Assembly: GCA_002723015.1 (NCBI GenBank)
Contig: PBNG01000041.1
Location: forward strand, 16,426-22,183
Source of the DNA: Roseibacillus sp.
Lineage (GTDB): Bacteria; Verrucomicrobiota; Verrucomicrobiae; Verrucomicrobiales; Akkermansiaceae
DNA length: 5,758 nt
Direction: 5' to 3'
This document shows, piece by piece, positions 1 to 5,486 of the stretch. Below the pieces are notes generated by a model. The model searched no databases. It saw nothing but the letters and a program-made list of their open reading frames with translations, and was not told where the DNA came from. Every line of letters begins with the position of its first letter. The first letter of the stretch is position 1. Both the position numbers and the translations under genes were made by a program.

Positions 1-557
1 TCATAGGTATGGCCAAGAGCTGTCACTTTGTTTTCCTGCATCGCCTCAAGAAGGGCGGACTGCGTCTTGGCTGGCGCCCGGTTAATCTCGTCTGCAAGAA
101 GCAGGTTCGCGAAGACTGGTCCCTTTATGTATTCGAACTCTCGCTTTCCGGTAACGGCACTCTCCTGAATGATGTCCGTTCCAGTAATGTCAGCGGGCAT
201 CAGGTCAGGGGTGAACTGAATCCTGCTGAATGAAAGATCCATGCACTCACCCACACTGGAGACCAGAAGGGTCTTGGCCAGCCCGGGAACACCCATGAGA
301 AGCGCGTGGCCCCTCGAAAAAAGACAGATCGCGAGTTGCTCGACCACTTCGTCCTGACCAATGATTACCTTGGCCAGTTCCTGCCGCAGGGATTGGTAGA
401 CTGTGCCCAGTTCGTCGATCGCGGCGACGTCGTCAGGGGGCAGGGAGCCTTCCTGTGGTGCTTCTGCGGTCGTTTGAGGGGTTTCTACGGGGTCCTGAGC
501 GTCGTCGTCTGAGGGGGCGTTCTCGGGATCAGGGGTGTCGGCGGGTGCGGAATCCAT
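1..557 (-). CDS. MoxR-family AAA+ ATPase, N-terminal part (cut by left window edge)
   Basis: This minus-strand reading frame starts at ATG (complement of 555-557) and stays open for 185 codons to the window edge, so the C-terminal part is missing. It shows the MoxR ATPase core: [11 protein letters not shown] (residues 65-75), Walker A GVPGLAKT (89-96), the family stretch [13 protein letters not shown] (115-127) and Walker [16 protein letters not shown] (152-166). MoxR ATPases are cytoplasmic AAA+ chaperone-like enzymes, often encoded beside DUF58 and von Willebrand factor A proteins, and help mature or activate partner proteins. The partners here would lie outside the window. Residues 1-44 form a Pro/Asp/Glu-rich extension with about 13 acidic residues and no Lys or Arg, probably disordered. 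No other in-frame start is evident between this ATG and the core, and no SD precedes it. The gene is divergent from the ribosomal genes. The family call is secure, the substrate unknown. Confidence 0.93.
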   Translation of the reverse strand, partial: MDSAPADTPDPENAPSDDDAQDPVETPQTTAEAPQEGSLPPDDVAAIDELGTVYQSLRQELAKVIIGQDEVVEQLAICLFSRGHALLMGVPGLAKTLLVSSVGECMDLSFSRIQFTPDLMPADITGTDIIQESAVTGKREFEYIKGPVFANLLLADEINRAPAKTQSALLEAMQENKVTALGHTY

Positions 558-599
558 GAACTTTGCTTAAATTGAGTGACGGGGAAGGACGCTACCGGG

Positions 600-622
600 C
601 CCCGTTATTTTGTCTAGCGGGG
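600..622. other. Hairpin upstream of the moxR-like gene
   Basis: CCCCGTTA (600-607) can pair with TAGCGGGG (615-622) around a 7-nt loop. This gives seven Watson-Crick pairs and one G-T wobble on the plus strand; on the minus strand the wobble becomes a C-A mismatch. It sits 43-65 nt upstream of the moxR-like start codon. It could be an operator or a 5'-UTR structure. It lacks the T-run expected of a terminator in either direction. The structure is seen in the sequence, but its function is unknown. Confidence 0.35.
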
Positions 623-773
623 ATTCCCTCTGGAGAGGAGCTTCCCGCGAATGGGGTCCGTTTTGGGAGTATTTGGGGTATTACTGAGCAAGAACCGGGC
701 CCTGAGGTCTGCTCGTTCAGCCTCTGGGGTCAGTGCTGGGAGCGTTGACCCCTGTAAAATTGAGGATTTCCGC

Positions 774-801
774 TTGCCAGCAAGGGCAACTCTGCTAAAT
801 A
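774..801 (+). promoter_or_regulatory. Candidate promoter for the rpsM-rpsK-rpsD operon
   Basis: TTGCCA (774-779) matches the sigma-70 -35 consensus at five of six positions. A 16-nt gap leads to TAAATA (796-801), which matches the -10 consensus at only three of six but has a TGC just before it, as in extended -10 elements. Transcription would start about 45 nt before the rpsM ATG. A second -35-like TTGACC at 745-750 has no good -10 at normal spacing. This is a weak call based on consensus matching alone. Confidence 0.28.
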
Positions 802-855
802 GCTCGCCCCTTTCGCGTCAGGGCCAATGATGCGGTCACAAAGCCTTTTCACTAC

Positions 856-1224
856 ATGGCACGAATTTTTGGAATTGAAATACCCAACGAGAAGCGAATC
901 GAAGCCTCTCTTTGTTACATCTATGGGATTGGCGCCGCCAGTTCCCTGAGGATCCTCGAGCAGGCCGGGGTTGATGGGAACCTGCGCACCGGTGAGTTGC
1001 TTGAGGATCAGTTGGTGAAGATCGCCCAGGTGATCCAAAGTCAGGGTATTGCGATCGAGGGCGATCTTCGGCGTGAAAAGCAGGCAGCATTGAAGCGCCT
1101 CACCTCGATCAATTGTTACCGTGGACAACGGCACAAGCGCGGTCTTCCGGTTCGTGGACAACGGACGAGGACAAACTCGCGCACGAGGAAGGGTCGCAAG
1201 AAAACGGTAAGCGTTAAAAAATAG
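856..1224 (+). CDS. rpsM: Small-subunit ribosomal protein S13 (uS13)
   Basis: This encodes a 122-residue S13, about the usual bacterial length. S13 sits in the head of the 30S subunit, contacts the P-site tRNA with its basic C-terminal tail, and forms bridges to the 50S subunit. The start MARIFGIEIPNEKRI and the helical segment YIYGIG (residues 21-26) match the family. IEGDLRRE (67-74), CYRGQRHKRGLPVRGQRT (87-104) and the Arg/Lys-rich tail are also typical. The ATG at 856 gives the canonical N-terminus, although no SD precedes it. It is the first gene of an apparent three-gene operon, with 38 nt to rpsK. In many bacteria rpmJ lies immediately upstream, but I see no rpmJ here. Identification is secure. 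Confidence 0.98.
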   Translation: MARIFGIEIPNEKRIEASLCYIYGIGAASSLRILEQAGVDGNLRTGELLEDQLVKIAQVIQSQGIAIEGDLRREKQAALKRLTSINCYRGQRHKRGLPVRGQRTRTNSRTRKGRKKTVSVKK

Positions 1225-1262
1225 GTAGTGCCGCACGATTTTAAAATTTGCTGAGACCCAAC

Positions 1263-1928
1263 ATGGCTGAGGAAGAGAACAAAACCACTGAGACTCCGGA
1301 GGAAGAGCCGGAAAAGGAAAGTGCTGTAGTCGAGGAGACTGCAGCAGAGGCCCCGGCGGCAGAGGCGGCGGAGGAGGAAGCGCCGTCTGGTGACGCCGAG
1401 GACGGTGGCGAGTCACCGGCAGAGGATGAAGCAGCAAAGGACGAGGGGAACGACAATGCCTCGGGGGAAGAAGCGCACGGGGAAGACAAGAAGAAGGATG
1501 AGAAAAGGGATATCTTCGCCGAGATCATGGGCGAGGAGGCTGCTGACGCGATCAAGATTCACAAGGCTAAGTCGAGCAAGAATATCTCAAAGGGGATCAT
1601 TCATATTGCGGCCACCTTCAACAACACCATGGTAACGATCACTGACAGCAGCGGTAATACCATCGGATGGTCAAGCGCTGGCAAGATGGGCTTCAAGGGA
1701 TCGAGAAAGAGCACCGCGTATGCTGCGCAGGTGGTTTCCCAGGACGCATGCCGTCAGGCCATGGGCCACGGTTTGAAAGAAGCTGAAGTCAGGGTCAAGG
1801 GGCCCGGGGCGGGACGCGAATCTGCGGTCCGCGCCGTGCAGGCTATCGGCATTGATGTTTCGGCCATCAACGATGTAACGCCCATTCCACACAACGGGTG
1901 CCGGCCAAAAAAGGCTCGCAGGGTATAG
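1263..1928 (+). CDS. rpsK: Small-subunit ribosomal protein S11 (uS11) with long acidic N-terminal extension
   Basis: The C-terminal part, from about residue 105 to 221, is a normal S11 core. It shows [18 protein letters not shown] (111-128), [13 protein letters not shown] (144-156), [14 protein letters not shown] (178-191) and the ending [19 protein letters not shown]11 lies on the 30S platform near the mRNA exit channel and helix 45 of 16S rRNA. The first 80 or so residues are a low-complexity Glu/Ala/Asp-rich segment with about 32 acidic residues and six lysines. A mixed linker (about 80-104) with [15 protein letters not shown] follows. Typical bacterial S11 is about 129 residues with a short basic N-terminus, so this 221-residue form is unusual. 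The ATG at 1263 gives the MAEEEN start. An in-frame TTG at 1248 would add five residues and is less likely. No SD is visible. rpsD begins 37 nt downstream. Confidence 0.96.
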   Translation: MAEEENKTTETPEEEPEKESAVVEETAAEAPAAEAAEEEAPSGDAEDGGESPAEDEAAKDEGNDNASGEEAHGEDKKKDEKRDIFAEIMGEEAADAIKIHKAKSSKNISKGIIHIAATFNNTMVTITDSSGNTIGWSSAGKMGFKGSRKSTAYAAQVVSQDACRQAMGHGLKEAEVRVKGPGAGRESAVRAVQAIGIDVSAINDVTPIPHNGCRPKKARRV

Positions 1929-1965
1929 GGAATCTCAAGCGACGAATCTTCAAAACTATCTTCTC

Positions 1966-2577
1966 ATGGCACGCTACACAGGTCCAAAGGACAGAATCAG
2001 CCGCCGCTTTCTGGTGCCGTTATTCGGCTCATCCCGCGCTCTTGAGCGCCGTAATTACCCGCCCGGACAGCATGGGTTGCGGGCCGGTCGCAGGAAGAAA
2101 TCCGATTATGCGATCGCGCTCGGAGAAAAGCAGAAACTCAAGTTCCAGTATGGAGTTCTGGAGAAGCAGTTTCGGCGTTGTTACGAGGAAGCTGCGCGTC
2201 GGAGGGGTGTTACCGGGGACATCATGCTTCAGTTGCTCGAGACTCGCCTCGATAACGTTTGTTTTCGTCTAGGTTTCGGAAATAGCCGGCAGGCAGCCCG
2301 CCAGCTTGTCGGACATGGACATGTCCTCGTTAACGGAAAGAAGCTGGATGTGCCCAGCTATCATTGCAAGCCCGGGGATAAGATCAAGATCGGCCCCAAG
2401 CCATCCTCCCAGCAGCTCGGGCTCCGGATGATGGATCTCACTCAGGCAGTAGCCTTGAAGGAATGGGTGGCTCTCGACAAGGAAGCCATGGAGGGCACCG
2501 TTGCGCGCCTCCCAGAAGTCGAAGACATCGATCCTCTGGTGAACGTCCAGTTGATCGTCGAGCTTTACTCCCGCTAA
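1966..2577 (+). CDS. rpsD: Small-subunit ribosomal protein S4 (uS4)
   Basis: This encodes a 203-residue S4, the usual length. S4 is a primary 16S rRNA-binding protein that nucleates assembly of the 30S body and lies near the mRNA entry channel. In many bacteria it also represses its own operon. MARYTGPKDRISRR starts the protein and PPGQHG (32-37) marks the N-terminal domain, which lacks the zinc-binding cysteines found in some S4 variants. YGVLEKQFRR (62-71) follows. The S4 RNA-binding fold starts at TRLDNVCFRLGFGNSRQAAR (93-112) and runs through VNGKKLDVPSY (122-132). The ending LIVELYSR is canonical. The ATG at 1966 has no SD. The usual downstream rpoA and rplQ are absent, and an intrinsic terminator overlaps the stop codon, so this gene closes the operon. 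Confidence 0.98.
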   Translation: MARYTGPKDRISRRFLVPLFGSSRALERRNYPPGQHGLRAGRRKKSDYAIALGEKQKLKFQYGVLEKQFRRCYEEAARRRGVTGDIMLQLLETRLDNVCFRLGFGNSRQAARQLVGHGHVLVNGKKLDVPSYHCKPGDKIKIGPKPSSQQLGLRMMDLTQAVALKEWVALDKEAMEGTVARLPEVEDIDPLVNVQLIVELYSR

Positions 2578-2592
2578 CACGAGCGGTTTTTT
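2571..2592 (+). terminator. Intrinsic terminator after rpsD, overlapping its stop codon
   Basis: CCGCT (2571-2575) pairs perfectly with AGCGG (2582-2586) around a 6-nt loop, and six T residues follow (2587-2592). The first arm includes the last rpsD codon and the first base of the TAA stop (2575-2577). The stem is short but GC-rich, and the T-run follows directly. It would separate the rps operon from thrS. The call rests on structure by eye; no folding energy was calculated. Confidence 0.62.
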
Positions 2593-2802
2593 GATGGATC
2601 TATGGGATCGAACGAGGGTCTCGTCGCTAAATGGAGCCTATTCCATCTCAGACAGGAGCCGGGAGCTTCTGTGTATCGAAATTCTATCTCGGGCATGGCT
2701 TCCTTAAGTCCGTAGTTCAACTTGCAACTTCAGTTCGGAGGGCCAAAACTTAGAGCGATGGTTGACGAGAAAGAGCGAAAGACCCTTGAGGAGCGCCACC
2801 AA
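2593..2802 (+). other. Leader region between the rpsD terminator and thrS
   Basis: This stretch must hold the thrS promoter if the terminator upstream works. I see no strong -35/-10 pair; TTGCAA (2722-2727) with AAAACT (2745-2750) at 17 nt is only a poor match. No T-box or tRNA-Thr-like leader is recognisable by eye. It also holds the in-frame alternative thrS starts, TTG 2722 and ATG 2758. A GGAGGG at 2737-2742 lies 15 nt before the ATG at 2758, too far to be an ideal SD for it. Confidence 0.4.
2788..2793 (+). promoter_or_regulatory. Shine-Dalgarno sequence deciding the thrS start
   Basis: GAGGAG (2788-2793) ends 9 nt before the ATG at 2803. It is the only well-placed purine-rich ribosome binding site in front of any gene in the window. 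It favours ATG 2803 over the in-frame ATG at 2758 and TTG at 2722. The protein would then begin MSDLDRLRHSCAH, just ahead of the editing-domain motif. Confidence 0.6.
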
Positions 2803-4638
2803 ATGTCAGATTTGGACCGGCTTCGGCACTCCTGTGCTCATGTTCTTGCCACCGCAATCTCGCGGATTTGGCCTGAGGCTCAGTTTGCTGCTGGTCCGCC
2901 TGTAGAAGGGGGCTTCTATTACGACTTTGATCTGGAGCACCGGATCACGCCTGATGACTACGAGGACATCGAGGCCGAAATGAAAAAGGTGGTGAAGGAA
3001 AATGTGCCGTTTGAGCGAATGGTGGTGAGCCGCGATGAAGCGACCGCTCTGGCTAAGTCCGGGCGCCTTGCATCCGTAGCCGAGCGAGATGTTGAGTCGG
3101 TCTTCAAGGTTGACCTTCTGAATGACATTCCCGAGGACGAGGAAATCTCAATCTATAAGAACGGTGATTTCTGGGACCTCTGTGCGGGTCCGCATGTTGG
3201 ACGTACAGGAAATTGCAAGGCCTTTAAGATCATGTCGGTCGCGAGCGCCTTTTACAAAGGGGACAAGCATAACCAATCACTCCAACGGGTTTATGGCACT
3301 TGCTTCAAGAACCGGACGCTCCTCGATGAGCACCTAGAGCATTTGGAGGAGGCGAAGAAACGCGATCACCGCCGGTTGGGGCGTGAGTTGGGCCTCTTCG
3401 CCTTCGATGAGTCGGTGGGACAGGGGCTTCCCTTGTGGATGCCCAAAGGTGGAATCATCCGGCGTCAACTTCAGGATTTCATCACTGGCGAATTAGACAG
3501 GCAGGGATACTATCAGGTCTTCACGCCACACATCGGGAAACTCGATCTCTACCGCACCTCAGGGCATTTCCCTTATTACGAGGACAGTCAATTCCCGCCG
3601 ATCGTGGAGCGAGAAGCGATCAAGCAATTGGCCGAGAACGGAACCAAGTGCTCCGAACTACTGGATTCAATTTCCACAGGTGAAATTGAGGGATTCCTTT
3701 TGAATCCGATGAATTGTCCTCATCACATTAAGATCTATTCGAGCGAGCACCATTCCTACCGAGATCTTCCGGTGCGTTTGGCGGAATTCGGAACAGTCTA
3801 CCGCTGGGAGCAATCGGGCGAACTCGGAGGATTGACGCGGGTGCGCAGCTTTACTCAGGATGATGCCCACATTTTCTGTACGCCGGAGCAATTGGGGGAT
3901 GAGATCCAGGGATGCCTTGGTCTCGTGAAGACGGTTCTTTCAACCTTGGGGATGAATGAATATGCGGTGCGTCTTTCGTTGCGTGATCCAGATTCCTCCA
4001 AGTATGTTGGAGATCCGGCAAACTGGAACAAGGCAGAGGACGCTCTTCGCGAAGCGGTCGAGACCCTTGGGGTCGATTATATCGAAGAGCCTGGGGAGGC
4101 TGCCTTTTACGGCCCCAAGATCGACTTTGTTGTCAAAGACGTCATTGGGCGGGAATGGCAGCTTGGAACAGTTCAGGTGGATTACAGTTTGCCGGAGCGT
4201 TTTGATCTCAACTATACCGGGTCTGATAACAAGCCGCACCGGCCGGTTATGATTCATCGGGCACCTTTTGGTTCCCTCGAGCGCTTCGTAGGGCTTCTCA
4301 TTGAGCATTTCGAAGGGAAGTTTCCGGTATGGCTCGCCCCGGAACAGGTCCGAGTCCTCTCTATCTCTGAAAAGCATAATGGCTATGCGGATACGGTTGC
4401 ACAAAAGCTCAAGGATGCAGGAGTCAGGGCGTTCAGCGATGTCTCCGATGACAAGGTAGGGGCCAAGATTCGTCTTGCGAGGCTCGATCGCATACCCTAT
4501 ATGCTCGTCACTGGCGCACGTGAAGAAGAGTCACAAAGTGTAAGCGTGCGTCACCGGGATCGTGAAGATCTCGGGTCCATGACTCTCAATGACTTTGTCG
4601 ACCAAGTATGCGAAGAAATTCGAAACCGCTCGCTATGA
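2803..4638 (+). CDS. thrS: Threonyl-tRNA synthetase, form lacking the TGS domain
   Basis: This cytoplasmic class II synthetase attaches threonine to tRNA-Thr and hydrolyses mischarged Ser-tRNA-Thr. It has 611 residues from the preferred ATG. The editing domain comes first: HSCAH (9-13) and DLCAGPH (125-131) supply the His/His/Cys/His editing-site residues. The catalytic core (about 185-508) has PMNCPHH (302-308), AEFGTVYRWEQSGEL (327-341), RVRSFTQDDAHIF (346-358) and MIHRAPFGSLERF (483-495). The zinc ligands expected from E. coli ThrRS map to C305, H356 and H485, all present. The anticodon-binding domain (about 509-611) has FPVWLAPEQVRV and DKVGAKIR. The N-terminal TGS domain of E. coli ThrRS is absent, and no coding for it is visible upstream. 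Between FPP (264-266) and PMNCP there is an insertion of about 25 residues relative to E. coli. ATG 2758 (626 aa) or TTG 2722 (638 aa) are alternative starts. infC follows after 121 nt. Confidence 0.97.
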   Translation: MSDLDRLRHSCAHVLATAISRIWPEAQFAAGPPVEGGFYYDFDLEHRITPDDYEDIEAEMKKVVKENVPFERMVVSRDEATALAKSGRLASVAERDVESVFKVDLLNDIPEDEEISIYKNGDFWDLCAGPHVGRTGNCKAFKIMSVASAFYKGDKHNQSLQRVYGTCFKNRTLLDEHLEHLEEAKKRDHRRLGRELGLFAFDESVGQGLPLWMPKGGIIRRQLQDFITGELDRQGYYQVFTPHIGKLDLYRTSGHFPYYEDSQFPPIVEREAIKQLAENGTKCSELLDSISTGEIEGFLLNPMNCPHHIKIYSSEHHSYRDLPVRLAEFGTVYRWEQSGELGGLTRVRSFTQDDAHIFCTPEQLGDEIQGCLGLVKTVLSTLGMNEYAVRLSLRDPDSSKYVGDPANWNKAEDALREAVETLGVDYIEEPGEAAFYGPKIDFVVKDVIGREWQLGTVQVDYSLPERFDLNYTGSDNKPHRPVMIHRAPFGSLERFVGLLIEHFEGKFPVWLAPEQVRVLSISEKHNGYADTVAQKLKDAGVRAFSDVSDDKVGAKIRLARLDRIPYMLVTGAREEESQSVSVRHRDREDLGSMTLNDFVDQVCEEIRNRSL

Positions 4639-4759
4639 GTGGAAATGAAATTTGTTGCTTCCAATGATGCAGCGGAAAATTCAGCTAAACTTGGCAGAGC
4701 GCCGTGGCGTTCCTCTTTGCGGATGACCTCCGCCCCCTCAACAACATACAACAGGTACT

Positions 4760-5461
4760 ATCGCTAAGAAAAAGAAGAAGAGGTTCCGCCCGCGCCGGGA
4801 CATGACCCGGGTGAATGAACGGATCAGGGCGCCAAGGGTAAGAGTGGTATCGGGCAAGGGTGAGCAGCTTGGGGTTATGGATACCCGGGAGGCAGTGCAG
4901 AAAGCCAAGGCCATCGGGTTGGATCTTGTTGAGGTTGCATCAAATGCGGATCCACCGGTTTGCCGGGTCGTCGACTACGGAAAGTGGAAGTATGAGCAGT
5001 CCAAGCTCAAAAAGACGAGTAAGAGCAAGTCTGTGACCCGACTCAAGGAAGTGAAATTCCGGGTCCGGACCGAGCAGCATGATTACAATATCAAACTTGG
5101 GAGAATTGAGTCCTTCCTCGACGAGGGGCACAAAGTCCGTGTGCAGTTACAGTTCAGGGGGCGGGAGAATGCTCACAGAGAGCTTGGATTTGAGAAGTTG
5201 GAGAGGGTCAAGGGAGACCTTAAGACGATGGGTAACGTCGACCAGGAGCCCAAGTTAGTCGGGAGGAATGTAGTCATGGTCCTCTCGCCTCTTCCAGAGG
5301 GACAGCGAGAGCGAAAGTTCAAGCTGAGTCATGGAGACCTTATCGAGGAGGATGACTATGATGAGGACGATACTGAGGATGAAGATCCTTTAGCAGAGGA
5401 TTCGGATGTCGAGGGTCAGGAAGAGAGTGATTCAGATGAGAACGAAGACGACTCAAGATAG
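4760..5461 (+). CDS. infC: Translation initiation factor IF3, probable ATC start and acidic C-terminal tail
   Basis: IF3 binds the 30S subunit, prevents premature 50S joining and checks start codon and initiator tRNA pairing. From the proposed ATC start it has 233 residues. The N-domain includes RVNERIRAPRVRV (17-29), GEQLGVMD (34-41), ADPPVCRVVDYGKWKYEQ (63-80). A Lys/Ser-rich linker (about 81-94) leads to the C-domain, with LKEVKFRVRTEQHDYNIKLG (95-114), FLDEGHKVRVQLQFRGRE (119-136) and GRNVVMVLSPLPEG (168-181). The final 39 residues contain about 24 Asp/Glu, unlike typical IF3, which ends soon after the LxP motif. The first ATG in frame is 4802 (219 aa). However, the 14 codons from ATC 4760 encode AKKKKKRFRPRRD, a basic N-terminus of IF3 type, and infC is known for AUU/AUC-type starts in other bacteria. 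The frame is closed by TGA at 4724 with no ATG, GTG or TTG before 4802. A weak AGG lies at 4753-4755. rpmI and rplT do not follow. Confidence 0.93.
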   Translation: MAKKKKKRFRPRRDMTRVNERIRAPRVRVVSGKGEQLGVMDTREAVQKAKAIGLDLVEVASNADPPVCRVVDYGKWKYEQSKLKKTSKSKSVTRLKEVKFRVRTEQHDYNIKLGRIESFLDEGHKVRVQLQFRGRENAHRELGFEKLERVKGDLKTMGNVDQEPKLVGRNVVMVLSPLPEGQRERKFKLSHGDLIEEDDYDEDDTEDEDPLAEDSDVEGQEESDSDENEDDSR

Positions 5462-5486
5462 AGTTCGGGGCTACGTTTTTGAAGAG

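Larger units (their letters stand above)
558..855. promoter_or_regulatory. Divergent intergenic region between moxR-like gene and rpsM
   Basis: This 298-nt gap separates two divergently transcribed genes, so promoters for both should lie inside it. I find no convincing gene. The short open frames on either strand lack recognisable protein character. It contains a hairpin at 600-622, a 9-nt sequence ACCGGGCCC present twice exactly 100 nt apart (594-602 and 694-702), and a weak promoter-like pair near 774-801. Its role as a promoter region is inferred from gene orientation. Confidence 0.6.

Noticed and set aside
9..748. Plus-strand open frames at 9-233, 306-512 and 563-748
   Set aside because: The first two are antisense to the MoxR ATPase core, and the third lies in the intergenic region with no ribosome binding site or family resemblance.
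730..1437. 235-residue open frame on the minus strand opposite rpsM
   Set aside because: It is antisense to rpsM and the start of rpsK, has Pro-rich low-complexity sequence and no recognisable domain; rpsM is unambiguous.
1241..1555. Ser/Ala-rich 104-residue minus-strand frame
   Set aside because: It mirrors the repetitive Glu/Ala codons of the S11 extension; the composition is a by-product of GAG/GCC-rich coding on the other strand.
1898..2272. 124-residue plus-strand frame overlapping the end of rpsK and rpsD
   Set aside because: It lies in another frame of two well-conserved ribosomal protein genes and resembles no family.
2594..2707. 37-residue frame between the rpsD terminator and thrS, considered as a leader peptide
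   Set aside because: It begins immediately after the terminator T-run, has no ribosome binding site and no run of Thr codons that would suit attenuation of thrS.
3940..4404. 154-residue minus-strand frame within thrS
   Set aside because: It is antisense to the conserved catalytic and anticodon domains of ThrRS, with no ribosome binding site or domain signal.
5440..5486. Possible terminator after infC (GTTTTT near 5475-5480)
   Set aside because: Only a 4-bp ACTC/GAGT stem is found, and it is not adjacent to the T-run, so there is no convincing intrinsic terminator.
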